Source: Phycisphaerae bacterium
GTDB taxonomy: Bacteria > Planctomycetota > Phycisphaerae > UBA1845
Length of the DNA: 35,364 nucleotides
NCBI GenBank assembly: GCA_016929015.1
Contig: JAFGJQ010000189.1
Location: 1-35,364, forward strand
Direction: 5' to 3'
Below are positions 24,622 through 32,286 of the stretch, piece after piece. Every line of letters starts with the position of its first letter. The first letter of the stretch is position 1. A model generated the notes under the pieces. That model saw only the letters and a list, made by a program, of their open reading frames with translations, made no database searches and was not told the origin of the DNA. The position numbers and the translations under genes are program-made.

Positions 24622-26066
24622 GATTAGCTCCTTCGCACCGCAACGCGGAAGCCACGGGTTGCCCGAAGGGGCGTTGAACGAGCCGATGGCTGAAGTTGCG
24701 GTTCCCGCTGCCGGCTCGCTCGCCGGCGTGCTTCCCGCGGCTGGTTGTCTCCCGGCCTCGCCGCCGAACCCGGGGCTTGCGCTGGTTCTACACGCTCAAG
24801 CGTGTTTCTCGCGGGGGCGCTACGGAGTTGACTCAGGAGGCGATGGAATTCGCATAAGGGGATGGAAGGAGCGCGCAGCAGGACCGGTCACCACCACGGA
24901 TGACTCGCGTCACTCACTGGCTGAGATCATGCGATCCGGCACGGGTGGCGGCCGGCCGGTTTGCACCGGCGGAGCGCACAAGCGGCGGACCAGATGCCTG
25001 GCGCCGGCCGGCCGGCCACCGCCAACATTCCGCTGCTTGTGAAGGAAGAATAGCCCGGCTTCCGGAAGGACGGCGCTCCTTTCCATCCTGGGGATGATGC
25101 GCAGCGCAGGGGGCTTTCCGCACCTGCGGCGTGCCTGGGCCCGGAACGGCCGTTCCGTCAGCAACCTGCATACGAATCATCCACTCTGCCGGGGTGCGCG
25201 GACGAGAATCCTGCGCTTCGCACCCGCGAATGGATGTAAGGTTCTCGCCTACTCTTGTCGTGGCATCGTACCCGCGTGGGTTGCTCCGTGCGGTGGAATT
25301 ACGTACGGGAAACACCTGTTGCTTTCGGGAACACGATCGCGAGGCTCGGTTGGGCGAGACGGAGCGAAGAGCGACAGGCCGTGGGCACGGTGTTGTCGTA
25401 ACTCGTCCGCGTCGCGGGACTTCTCGCCGGCGTGCGGCACGCATCCTGGGATCACGGCTCTGTTGGGCCGCCTTCCGCGACGCTGTTCCATCATGCGGCA
25501 TGGAGAGCGAATTGAGCACTTCCGCAGTGTGGTGACGCGCAGCTCGTCACCACCTTGCATCATGTGCTTCCGCCGCGAAACTGGGGGTTTGACCCGATGG
25601 CGGACGGCCGCGAACCGGGCTACACTAAAAGCACGGGCACACGTGGGAGTTGGGGTTCCTGCGATCGTTGATGCAGATAACGCAGAGCGGAGATGGCGGA
25701 GAGCCTGCCGCTCGTGCGGTGTGTGGGAGGGGTCCGATCGACAACCGGGATGGATCACGGTTCGACGTGAGGGAGGATCGGAGCACGTGCGCACCACAAC
25801 CGTTAAACCTGCCGCGCGTTCCTGCACCGAGTACACGCCACCGGTGCCACGAAAACCCGTCGTACATGCGCCGCCCACCACTCCATTCCTGGAGCACACG
25901 AGACTTGTTCCTGTTGAACGATTCTCGGCCTCGCGACGCCTCGGCGCTCCGGTGTTTGCCTGCATCGACGTGATCCCCGCCTGACGCGAGCAATCACGGT
26001 TCAGGAACAGCGGCACACGATGACCACCTCTCAAGGACGGCGACACACGGCAGAAGAGCCGCCTTA
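24622..26066. other. 1.4-kb region without a convincing gene
   Basis: Apart from the remnant at 24951-25047 and the promoter/leader of the minus-strand gene starting at 24621, nothing can be supported. Open frames of up to 388 codons overlap on both strands, but they lack ribosome sites and recognisable domains, and are rich in Arg, Ser and Cys, as chance frames in GC-rich DNA are. The stretch from about 25500 to 26000 seems less GC-rich than its surroundings. It may be a graveyard of decayed genes. Confidence 0.55.
24951..25047 (+). pseudogene. Decayed 3' end of a GH-A glycosidase paralogue
   Basis: The last codons read GRPATANIPLLVKEE and stop (TAG at about 25051-25053, followed by CCCGGC). 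This mirrors the end of the GH-A glycosidase at 22325: GRAATANIPLLVKQE, stop, CCCGGC. Upstream, a different frame gives GRFAPAE, matching GRFRAPAT of the intact gene, so at least one indel or frameshift separates the pieces. No further similarity, and no active site, is visible upstream. It looks like the leftover of a tandem or dispersed duplication. Confidence 0.6.
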
Positions 26067-27698
26067 TCACTGCACGCGTTTGTAGGGGGTGTAGTCGCCG
26101 CCGTCGGTCATCACGGGCCGAAAGACGCACGCGCTGTGCGCGGGGATGGTGACGCGGAGGAGGCCCGATTCCGCCTGGGCCTGCACGTCGCTCAGAGCGT
26201 CGCGCACCTTGGCGAAGTTCATGAGCTTTGAGTCGCGGACGGGCAAAACCTCCGTCACGGGCTTGGACGTGGGATTGGCCGCCACGATAACCAACTCGCT
26301 CACCCGGTCCGTCGAGCGCTGAAAGGCCAGAAGCGTCTCGGACTCCAGCCGGCGGAAGTCGCCGATCCGCAGCGCGCGACTGCCCCGACGCAGCCCGATG
26401 AGCCGGCGCATCCATTGCAGGTCCGGGTTGTCTTCACGCACCAGGTCCCACCGCATGGGGCCGCGCATCTCCGGGTCCAGCTTGCCCTCCATCCCGACCT
26501 CCACGCCGTAGTAGACGTTCGGCGAGCCGGGCAGCGTGAACTGAAGCACCTGGGCCATCCGCTGCTGCCACGCCTGCGGCAGCACCGTCTTGAGCCGCGG
26601 CACGTCGTGGTTGTCCAGCACGAGCCACGCCTTGAGGATCGGGTCCAGGCCGGCGTCGGCGATCATCGTGTCAAACAGCCGGCCCGCGACCGGTCCGGAC
26701 AGGTGGCCCTGCACCAGGTTCAGAATGATGCCGCGGGCGTGGAAGTTCATCACCGCATCGACGGCCGGACTCCACTGCTCGGGATAGTCCCAGATCTCTC
26801 CGACGACCAGTGAGCCGGGTCGGGCGTGGTGGGCGGCCTCCGTCAACTCGCTCAGAAAGGCAAAGCCGATGTCATGCGCGACGTCCAGCCGCCAGCCGTC
26901 CACGCCGTCCCGCAGGTAGCCCTGCACCACGGAGTCCGGATCGCCGTACAAGCGGGCCCGCACCGCCGGGTTTTCCAGACGAAGTTCCGGCAGATTCGGC
27001 ACGTTGGCCCAGGCCCGGTATCCGTGCTTGTACCGCTTGTCGATGAAGAACCAGTCACGCCTGGGGCCCTGCGGGTCGGCCAGGGCCTCCTGGAACCACG
27101 CGGACTGCCGCCCCATGTGGTTGAACACGCCGTCGAGCACCAGCTTCAGGCCACGCTCGTGGCAGGCGTCGGCCAGGGCCTTTACGTCGTCGCGCGTGCC
27201 GTATTCCGGCGACACGGCGAAGTAATCCAGCGCGTCGTACTTGTGGTTCGTGTACGCGTGGTGGATGGGGTTCAGGTACAGCACGTCCGCGCCCAGACCG
27301 GCCACGTAATCCAGCTTGCCGCGCAGACTCCCCAGGTCACCGCCCCAGAAGTCGATCTCCTGGGTCCAGACCTGCTGATCGGGCAGGAAGGTGCCGCGCT
27401 TCGGCAACTCCGACCACGGGCGCAGCCGCTTCGGCGGCGGGTAGAGATGCCGCTTGGCTTCCAGATCGGCCGGCGGGGCGAACCGGTCGACGATCACCTG
27501 GTACACGATCGCCCCGTTTCGCCAATCCGCCTCGCGCGCCGCGAGCATCGGGCCGTGACGGCGGTCGCATTCGTTCGCGTAGTCGGACTCGCCCCCAGGC
27601 ATCGTCGTCACCGTCCCCACGTCGGTGTCGCAGCCGGCCCCCCCGACGGCCAGCAGCACCGCAGCAAATCGTTCTACAATGTTCCAGACCCTCCGCAT
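26067..27698 (-). CDS. GH13 alpha-amylase-family lipoprotein (neopullulanase/cyclomaltodextrinase-like)
   Basis: A 543-residue glycoside hydrolase family 13 enzyme. The four conserved regions are present: LVLDGVFNH (189-194), DGWRLDVAHD with nucleophile D272, VVGEIWD with acid/base E301, and VLDNHDVPR with D365. IDFWGGDLGSLRGKLDYVAGLGADVLYLNPIH is typical of the neopullulanase/cyclomaltodextrinase group. The N-terminus has a hydrophobic run ending AGGAGC (C23), a loose lipobox, so it is probably a lipid-anchored enzyme outside the cytoplasm. GGAGGA 7 bases before the ATG at 27698 fixes the start; the open frame to 27974 runs into a tandem repeat and is rejected. It would act on alpha-1,4 glucans, unlike the beta-specific enzymes to its left, and so may not belong to that regulon. 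Confidence 0.93.
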   Translation of the reverse strand: MRRVWNIVERFAAVLLAVGGAGCDTDVGTVTTMPGGESDYANECDRRHGPMLAAREADWRNGAIVYQVIVDRFAPPADLEAKRHLYPPPKRLRPWSELPKRGTFLPDQQVWTQEIDFWGGDLGSLRGKLDYVAGLGADVLYLNPIHHAYTNHKYDALDYFAVSPEYGTRDDVKALADACHERGLKLVLDGVFNHMGRQSAWFQEALADPQGPRRDWFFIDKRYKHGYRAWANVPNLPELRLENPAVRARLYGDPDSVVQGYLRDGVDGWRLDVAHDIGFAFLSELTEAAHHARPGSLVVGEIWDYPEQWSPAVDAVMNFHARGIILNLVQGHLSGPVAGRLFDTMIADAGLDPILKAWLVLDNHDVPRLKTVLPQAWQQRMAQVLQFTLPGSPNVYYGVEVGMEGKLDPEMRGPMRWDLVREDNPDLQWMRRLIGLRRGSRALRIGDFRRLESETLLAFQRSTDRVSELVIVAANPTSKPVTEVLPVRDSKLMNFAKVRDALSDVQAQAESGLLRVTIPAHSACVFRPVMTDGGDYTPYKRVQ

Positions 27699-27860
27699 CG
27701 TCCGGTCCTCCGGGCGGCAGTGGCCGGATTGTCGGGTGCGGGCCGGGCGCAGGCAAGGGCCGAGGCGGCGAGTTTTGCCCGCCGCTTGCGCGATACAGCC
27801 GGTGTTCCTTCCGGCTTTCCTGTTTTCCAGTATCGAGTCTCCGGTGCTCTGGTGGTTTGG

Positions 27861-27960
27861 GACCGGCTTTCTTCCTGTGGGACCGGCTTTCTTCTTGTGG
27901 GACCGGCTTTCTTCTTGTGGGACCGGCTTTCTTCTTGTGGGACCGGCTTTCCAGCCGGTC
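27861..27960. repeat. 20-bp tandem repeat, about 4.5 copies, ending in a hairpin
   Basis: The unit GACCGGCTTTCTTCTTGTGG starts at 27861 (one base different), 27881, 27901, 27921 and 27941, with an exact period of 20. The last, partial unit changes into GACCGGCT-TTCC-AGCCGGTC (27941-27960), a perfect 8-bp stem-loop. The period is not a multiple of three and there is no spacer between units, so it is neither coding nor CRISPR. A related 18-bp-period repeat in opposite orientation is at 32716-32765. Confidence 0.9.
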
Positions 27961-28012
27961 TTTGCTCTCTCCAATTTCCAGTTTCGAGTTTCCAGTTCTC
28001 TAGAGTTTGTGG

Positions 28013-28296
28013 GACCCCGGCGCGCCGGGGTCTCTGGGAATCACGCTGGCCATCCCCGCGGCAGAGCATCCAGGCCCGTTCACGGGCCTTGGCCGCCGCG
28101 GCGGGCTTGTAGGCCGGCCGTTTACGGCCGGTTGACGTGCCCCGCGCCCCCCTTCTTTTGTCCCTCCCCACGGCAGCCAGTTTCAACGGGCTTTGGGCTT
28201 GAAGGCGTTTCGTCCGGCCGCAGGCCGGGGTGAGGATAGACCGGCCTTTCAAGACGGTTTGGCTCGGCCCACGCAGAGCCCAGTCCCGCAAGGGAC
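28013..28296. repeat. Array of short perfect hairpins
   Basis: Separate perfect stem-loops follow one another: GACCCCGG-CGCG-CCGGGGTC (28013-28032), GGCCCGT-TC-ACGGGCC (28073-28088), CCGGCCGT-TT-ACGGCCGG (28114-28131), CCGGCC-GCA-GGCCGG (28214-28228) and GTCCC-GCAA-GGGAC (28283-28296). Each has a tiny loop. This many in 280 bases is far beyond what one terminator needs. Confidence 0.8.
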
Positions 28297-28593
28297 GACT
28301 GAAAACTGCGGAAACGATGCATGCGGCCCTCCCTTGCGGTGGGTCGGCGTGGGGCGTGGGTTGGCTGCGGTGTTGCCGGTGCGTAAGGGGACGCACGTCG
28401 TTGGCTTGGCGCGCGGGGGGGGGTGAGTGCCAGGTATTCGTCACTCTCATGCAGCATGGGTAGCTGTCCCGCATATCGTCCCGCATATCTGAAGATGGTC
28501 GTCCCCGTCGGCGGCCGCTTCGGCCTCATGCACGAGGGGCACAGCGCGACGTGACGGTACAGCGGAGGCGGCCGACGACGATGTGTTGACGCG

Positions 28594-29346
28594 CTACGGA
28601 TCCAGCGGATGCGATCCGGGCAGGCCAAAGCGCATGTGCCGTCGCCGGGCGGCATCGAACACGTTGTCGCCATCGGGCCAGTGCGCCGCCCTGAACGAAG
28701 CCACGTGCCCATCGCACCACAGGATATTGCGCTTGGCACGGCGATACGGCCAATCCCAGCGTACGGAAACTGCCGGACCCGCCACCGAAGGATGCGGATA
28801 GCACTTCGGGTTACAGGGTAGTTCCAGCTCGCCAGTGTCCTCGCTGAACGACGTCCACGCCGCGCTCTCAAGAACCAGCACCCCATCCGCGGGCGCTCGG
28901 ATTGTCGACTGCCTGCGTCCAAGGCAGTAGGAGTTCATCAGCCACGCCGACCCCGGCCGCTCGTATACATCGGCAATCGTCTCTGGTTCCGCCGGGGCCG
29001 TGTTGGATTGCGGACAGCGCAACGGCGCCAGCCATGGAGGGCGCCTTGCACTTAGCGAGGGCTGGATCGCCTCGACCCAGGTTATGTCAAGTCCAACGAT
29101 CTCGCTCGCCCTGGTCCAGACCCCGGCGGTGGTCCAGTCCTCGCCACCGTTAATGGGCAGGGTGTCATTCGCGTCGACCGCGTAAAGACCGAGACCCTGT
29201 CCTATCTGGCGGAGGTTCGTAGCACACTGCACAAGGCGTCCCTGCGCTCGGGCCGCGCGCAGCGCCGGTACGGCAATCGCGATCAGCAAGCCGATGATCG
29301 AGATCACCACCAGCAACTCGACCAGTGTGAAGGCCGGGCGTCGCAT
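28594..29346 (-). CDS. Prepilin-like protein with DGH tail
   Basis: A 250-residue protein with a type IV prepilin N-terminus, RRPA then FTLVELLVVISIIGLLIAIAVPAL. The residue before the cut is Ala rather than the usual Gly; Glu sits at mature position 5. The tail RRAKRNILWCDGHVASFR is the DGH motif of planctomycete prepilin-like proteins. Between them are several Trp and four Cys (PLRCPQSN, NSYCLGRR and PCNPKCYPHP). It is not a close paralogue of the two pseudopilins in the glucan locus. The ATG at 29346 has GGAG 9 bases upstream; a second ATG at 29367 is less well served. It is the last gene of the right-hand minus-strand group, 152 bases after the DUF1573-like gene. Confidence 0.82.
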   Translation of the reverse strand: MRRPAFTLVELLVVISIIGLLIAIAVPALRAARAQGRLVQCATNLRQIGQGLGLYAVDANDTLPINGGEDWTTAGVWTRASEIVGLDITWVEAIQPSLSARRPPWLAPLRCPQSNTAPAEPETIADVYERPGSAWLMNSYCLGRRQSTIRAPADGVLVLESAAWTSFSEDTGELELPCNPKCYPHPSVAGPAVSVRWDWPYRRAKRNILWCDGHVASFRAAHWPDGDNVFDAARRRHMRFGLPGSHPLDP

Positions 29347-29498
29347 CGCCTGTTCTCCGCAGCGCACCCCAGCAAGATCGTCCGGTAGTCTCCCATATTA
29401 GCGCGCATGCATCCACGCCGCGCGGCCGTCGACTTCGTCCGGTTGCTTACGCTTTCGGCTCGGATTCCCGATGGCGCCCTCCACTGGGGCACTGTCAT

Positions 29499-30557
29499 TC
29501 AGAACTCCCGCACGCCGTTCGCGACTGTGTGAACGCAGACACCATAGACGGGGATGATAACGCTTGGGCACTCTTCTTGCGAGGTGGTAACCTCGACGGT
29601 GCCGCTTATCGTTCCGTACACTTCTGGTGCCGTGAATGTCGCCTGCAAGAGGTACTCCGTCCGTTCGACCCCCACAGGTGACGCTCGGCATTCCAACCCC
29701 GATACGTTGCACTGGACGCCCGTGACATCGAAGACTTGGTCTTTGGTGCTCGCAAGCCGCATTGAGTAACCGTGTTGCTCACCCGCCAATACTGTTCCCA
29801 GAAGCAACGTGCCGGGCCGCGCTTCGATGTACGGGGCGACCGTCACGCGAACAGGCACTTCAAGCAGAGGACGGTCGGGGTCTGCGACCTTGATTTGCAG
29901 CGCTGCCAGGAAAGTCCCTGGAATGGAAGGGGGAGACAGCGTGACCTCGATCAAGCCGTCTCCCCCGGGTGTTGAAGCCTGCTCGACAACTGACGCCGCG
30001 ACTGCCGGATCATCACTGTCGATTCGGGTGATGACGGACGGCTCGGCACAGAAGTGTAATCGCACTGCTCGCGTCAAGCTTGCCCCGCCCGGCGCCACGC
30101 GGCCGAAATCAACCACGGCCGGCACCTCAGGAGCCACCTCCGCATATACGACCACCTGCACGCGATCCTCAAGACCTTCGAACAGCACATCCGCGGCGAG
30201 CTCGACCGGCGTCTCTTCTGCAACGTCCGGCAGAACAGTGGTCAGCGTCAACACACCTGTGCCGCATGGCGGGATCTCCCATGGGTCGATCACGTAATTC
30301 GTACAGTTGCAGCTCGTCACGACACCGCGTACATGCAGTGGTTTCCCCCCGGTGTTTGTCAGGAAGAAGATCTCCTCGATTGTGGTGCCTGGGCAATGCG
30401 TTCCAACATGCCGGACGGCATCGCCAACGATACGAATCGTCGCGCGTGCTTGACTTGCACGTGGTAACGTGGCCCTGCCAAGTGCGTATGCAATGCAAAA
30501 GGCCGCAGCACCCCATGCGACGAGACCAAGAGCCTTTCTTCCAGTGCGAGGTAGCAT
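29499..30557 (-). CDS. DUF1573-like exported or membrane-anchored protein
   Basis: A 352-residue protein with an N-terminal hydrophobic segment (ALGLVAWGAAAFCIAYALG, about 9-27) that may be a signal or anchor. It continues as a chain of Ig-like beta domains. Residues about 55-150 contain FLTNTGGKPLHVRGVVTSCNCT, the pattern of DUF1573, a family of ASH/MSP-like beta-sandwich domains with a conserved C-x-C-T. Two further beta domains follow, with VPAVVDFGRVAPGG and ARPGTLLLGTVLAGE as domain starts. The ATG at 30557 is chosen because AGGGAAAAG lies just upstream and a hydrophobic segment follows. A longer frame to 30821 would overlap the preceding gene in a different frame. Its role is unknown. 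The gap to the Cys-rich peptide gene is 53 bases, so the two are probably co-transcribed. Confidence 0.75.
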   Translation of the reverse strand: MLPRTGRKALGLVAWGAAAFCIAYALGRATLPRASQARATIRIVGDAVRHVGTHCPGTTIEEIFFLTNTGGKPLHVRGVVTSCNCTNYVIDPWEIPPCGTGVLTLTTVLPDVAEETPVELAADVLFEGLEDRVQVVVYAEVAPEVPAVVDFGRVAPGGASLTRAVRLHFCAEPSVITRIDSDDPAVAASVVEQASTPGGDGLIEVTLSPPSIPGTFLAALQIKVADPDRPLLEVPVRVTVAPYIEARPGTLLLGTVLAGEQHGYSMRLASTKDQVFDVTGVQCNVSGLECRASPVGVERTEYLLQATFTAPEVYGTISGTVEVTTSQEECPSVIIPVYGVCVHTVANGVREF

Positions 30558-30610
30558 GCTTTTCCCTGACGCGTGCGAACCGCCAATCTTGCCGATCGCT
30601 GCAACCTCTG

Positions 30611-30976
30611 CTACGGTATGACCAATCGTTCCGCTTGCACTTGTTTTTTGCAGTCGATACATTGCACAGAGCCGTAGATCGGGAATTGGAAAGGCTTCAC
30701 CCCCCAGCAGGAGTTGTTCGTTTTCTTGCAGCGCTGGCCCTGATCGCACTCTTCGCTCTGCGCCGGCGCCGTCCCGAGATCGCAGTTCTTCTCCTCTATC
30801 GCGCACGTCCCTCCGGCGCATGCCTGCGTCAACTGAGCTTGCACTGGAGTTCCTTCCACTGGAACTGCTTGGATCTCACTGGCAGTCCCAGCCGCTAATC
30901 CGAACCCTGAGGCGAACGCGACTACCAGCAGTCGCCAAGTCCCTCGCGTCCATCGCACCAGACCGTTCCGCTTCAT
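30611..30976 (-). CDS. Small secreted cysteine-rich protein, unknown function
   Basis: A 121-residue protein. Basic residues followed by LLVVAFASGFGLAAGTASE form a signal peptide with cleavage near residue 34. The mature part of about 87 residues has eight Cys (53, 58, 65, 77, 83, 90, 106, 109), spaced as CxxxxC, CxxxxxCxxxxxxC and a final CxxC. This fits four disulfides or a metal- or redox-active fold. No known family is recognised. AGGAG 9 bases before the ATG at 30976 is a good ribosome site; the earlier ATG at 31009 lacks one. The neighbours are a membrane-anchored protein (69 bases upstream) and a DUF1573-like protein (53 bases downstream), all on the same strand. Confidence 0.78.
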   Translation of the reverse strand: MKRNGLVRWTRGTWRLLVVAFASGFGLAAGTASEIQAVPVEGTPVQAQLTQACAGGTCAIEEKNCDLGTAPAQSEECDQGQRCKKTNNSCWGVKPFQFPIYGSVQCIDCKKQVQAERLVIP

Positions 30977-31045
30977 GCCTGATCTCCTGTACGATCTAAA
31001 CGACCTCACCTCCTGTGACTCGCACCGTGCGATTCACGTCAAGAG

Positions 31046-31936
31046 CTACCAGATGAAGGGTTTGTCCAGTCCGCCGCCATACACAAGCGAATGGATCGGC
31101 AGCCAGTCCCCATTTGCACCGTCCCATATCAGTCGCAGCACCAGCAGGCGGGGAACGCCACCGCTCGCGCGGCACGCAAGCTCGATGTCCGCAAAAAGCA
31201 GACCGCCGTCTCGCTTGGCCAGTTCCACGGCTGAGATTGCGTTCGGAACAGCTGGTCGGATCGTCACAAAGCCCTCCGCCCTTTCGGTCTGCCCCTCCGT
31301 GTTCTCCTTGCGCAAGTGGCCGGCTCCAGGAAGCGTCTCGTCCCATTCCTGGGCAATGATCTCCCGTTTGGGGAAACGCCGGACGGTCGCGCGGAAGCTC
31401 GCCCACTTGACCGCGTCGATGACAGCGCCTGGCTTGATCGGTCCCATGCCCTCTTCCACGTACATGCGCCATGGGAGCCGCATGATTCCGGCCGCATCCG
31501 TCGGAGCAGGTCCGAACTCTTTCGGCCATGTGGCCAGAGCAGCCGCCAAGCGATCGTCATCGATCGAGCACATCGTCGCCACAGGGCGGAATTCCAGATA
31601 CCCGTCGAAATCCGTGCCGGCGTATGCCCTCAGAAAGGCGGTCAGTTTGGCGCGCAGCGCCTCGTCCGCCTCTCGCGAGAGGTTCGCCCGCACATCCAAC
31701 ATGAGGTAGCGATCGACCTCGGCACGGAGATCCTTGCCGGCCAGTCGCGTGAAGGGGCCTGCGGCCCACGGCGCGTCCGTTGACGGCTGTTCGGCAACTG
31801 CCTGGGCGGGTTCGTTGGACGCCGACCGGCCGCCGTCGTCTGCCGGGCCCGCATTCGAACGCAACATGAGCACGCCGACAACAACCAGCAGAACGCCGCC
31901 CGCACCCAACGTCGCCATCAAGGGACCGCGTCGCAT
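31046..31936 (-). CDS. Membrane-anchored protein of unknown function
   Basis: A 296-residue protein with one hydrophobic segment at about residues 8-26 (ATLGAGGVLLVVVGVLMLR), then an acidic, low-complexity linker (about 27-60), then a soluble domain of about 230 residues rich in Arg, Glu and Trp. It has no family signature I recognise; LPWRMYVEEGMGPIKPG and RLLVLRLIWDGANGDWLP are its most distinctive stretches. Two starts are possible. The ATG at 31936 has GGGAG about 10 bases upstream and puts the anchor at the N-terminus. A GTG at 32041 would add 35 residues without a ribosome site. It is the first gene of the right-hand minus-strand group. Confidence 0.7.
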   Translation of the reverse strand: MRRGPLMATLGAGGVLLVVVGVLMLRSNAGPADDGGRSASNEPAQAVAEQPSTDAPWAAGPFTRLAGKDLRAEVDRYLMLDVRANLSREADEALRAKLTAFLRAYAGTDFDGYLEFRPVATMCSIDDDRLAAALATWPKEFGPAPTDAAGIMRLPWRMYVEEGMGPIKPGAVIDAVKWASFRATVRRFPKREIIAQEWDETLPGAGHLRKENTEGQTERAEGFVTIRPAVPNAISAVELAKRDGGLLFADIELACRASGGVPRLLVLRLIWDGANGDWLPIHSLVYGGGLDKPFIW

Positions 31937-32184
31937 GACCAGTGACTCCCGGTATGTTCCGAACTCATCGATCGAGATGATGCGAAACGGCTTCGGCCCG
32001 GACTCGCCGCAGGTCGCCGTCGCCTGCACCCATCGCGTCACGGCGCGCCAAGGAGCATATGGGGAGTCTACCCCCCCCCCTCCGGCAGTGTCAATATAAG
32101 TTCATATACTAAGTCTTTGCTTGACTCCGGTTCGTAAGTTCGGCATGTGTTAGGAATTGCCGTTTTTCAAGCAGGAGACGGCCG

Positions 32185-32286
32185 ATGCCTGACAAACGCG
32201 CATGCACCACGATTCCGCCGGTGGTGGCCGGGGGGACGTTTCTCCGACGCTCTGGGAACGACGAGGCGTGCCTGGAGAAATTCTAA
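32185..32286 (+). CDS. Possible 33-residue small protein
   Basis: The ATG at 32185 follows CAGGAGAC at a spacing of about 6 bases, a good ribosome site in an otherwise gene-free spacer, and reads 33 codons to TAA (begins MPDKRACTTIPP, ends ACLEKF). It has two Cys and no signal peptide or known domain. It could also be the 5' stub of a decayed gene. No convincing promoter is seen, although TTGACT stands about 65 bases upstream. Confidence 0.3.
   Translation: MPDKRACTTIPPVVAGGTFLRRSGNDEACLEKF

Larger units (their letters stand above)
27699..28593. other. Hairpin-rich intergenic region
   Basis: 895 bases with no supported gene. It contains the 20-bp tandem repeat and the hairpin array annotated separately, and further right a 12-bp direct repeat, GTCCCGCATATC, twice head to tail at 28464-28487. 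Open frames through here differ between strands and encode only repeat-derived, Arg- and Pro-rich sequence. Confidence 0.6.

Noticed and set aside
25094-26415. Long open frames on both strands (up to 388 codons) between the beta-repeat protein and GH13
   Set aside because: They overlap each other, lack ribosome sites and known domains, have Arg/Ser/Cys-rich chance composition, and one runs into the certain GH13 gene.
27861-27960. Tandem 20-bp repeat considered as a CRISPR array
   Set aside because: There are no spacers between units and no cas genes in the window.
27699-27974. Upstream extension of GH13 into the tandem repeat
   Set aside because: The added sequence encodes repeat-derived KKAGPT units, and the ATG at 27698 has a strong ribosome site and starts a lipoprotein signal.
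28464-28487. Two head-to-tail copies of a 12-bp repeat (GTCCCGCATATC)
   Set aside because: Only two copies, with no gene or symmetry around them to suggest a regulatory or replication role.
32071-32080. Run of C bases upstream of the membrane-anchored gene, considered as a phase-variation tract
   Set aside because: A single homopolymer outside any reading frame; no on/off frame arrangement is visible.
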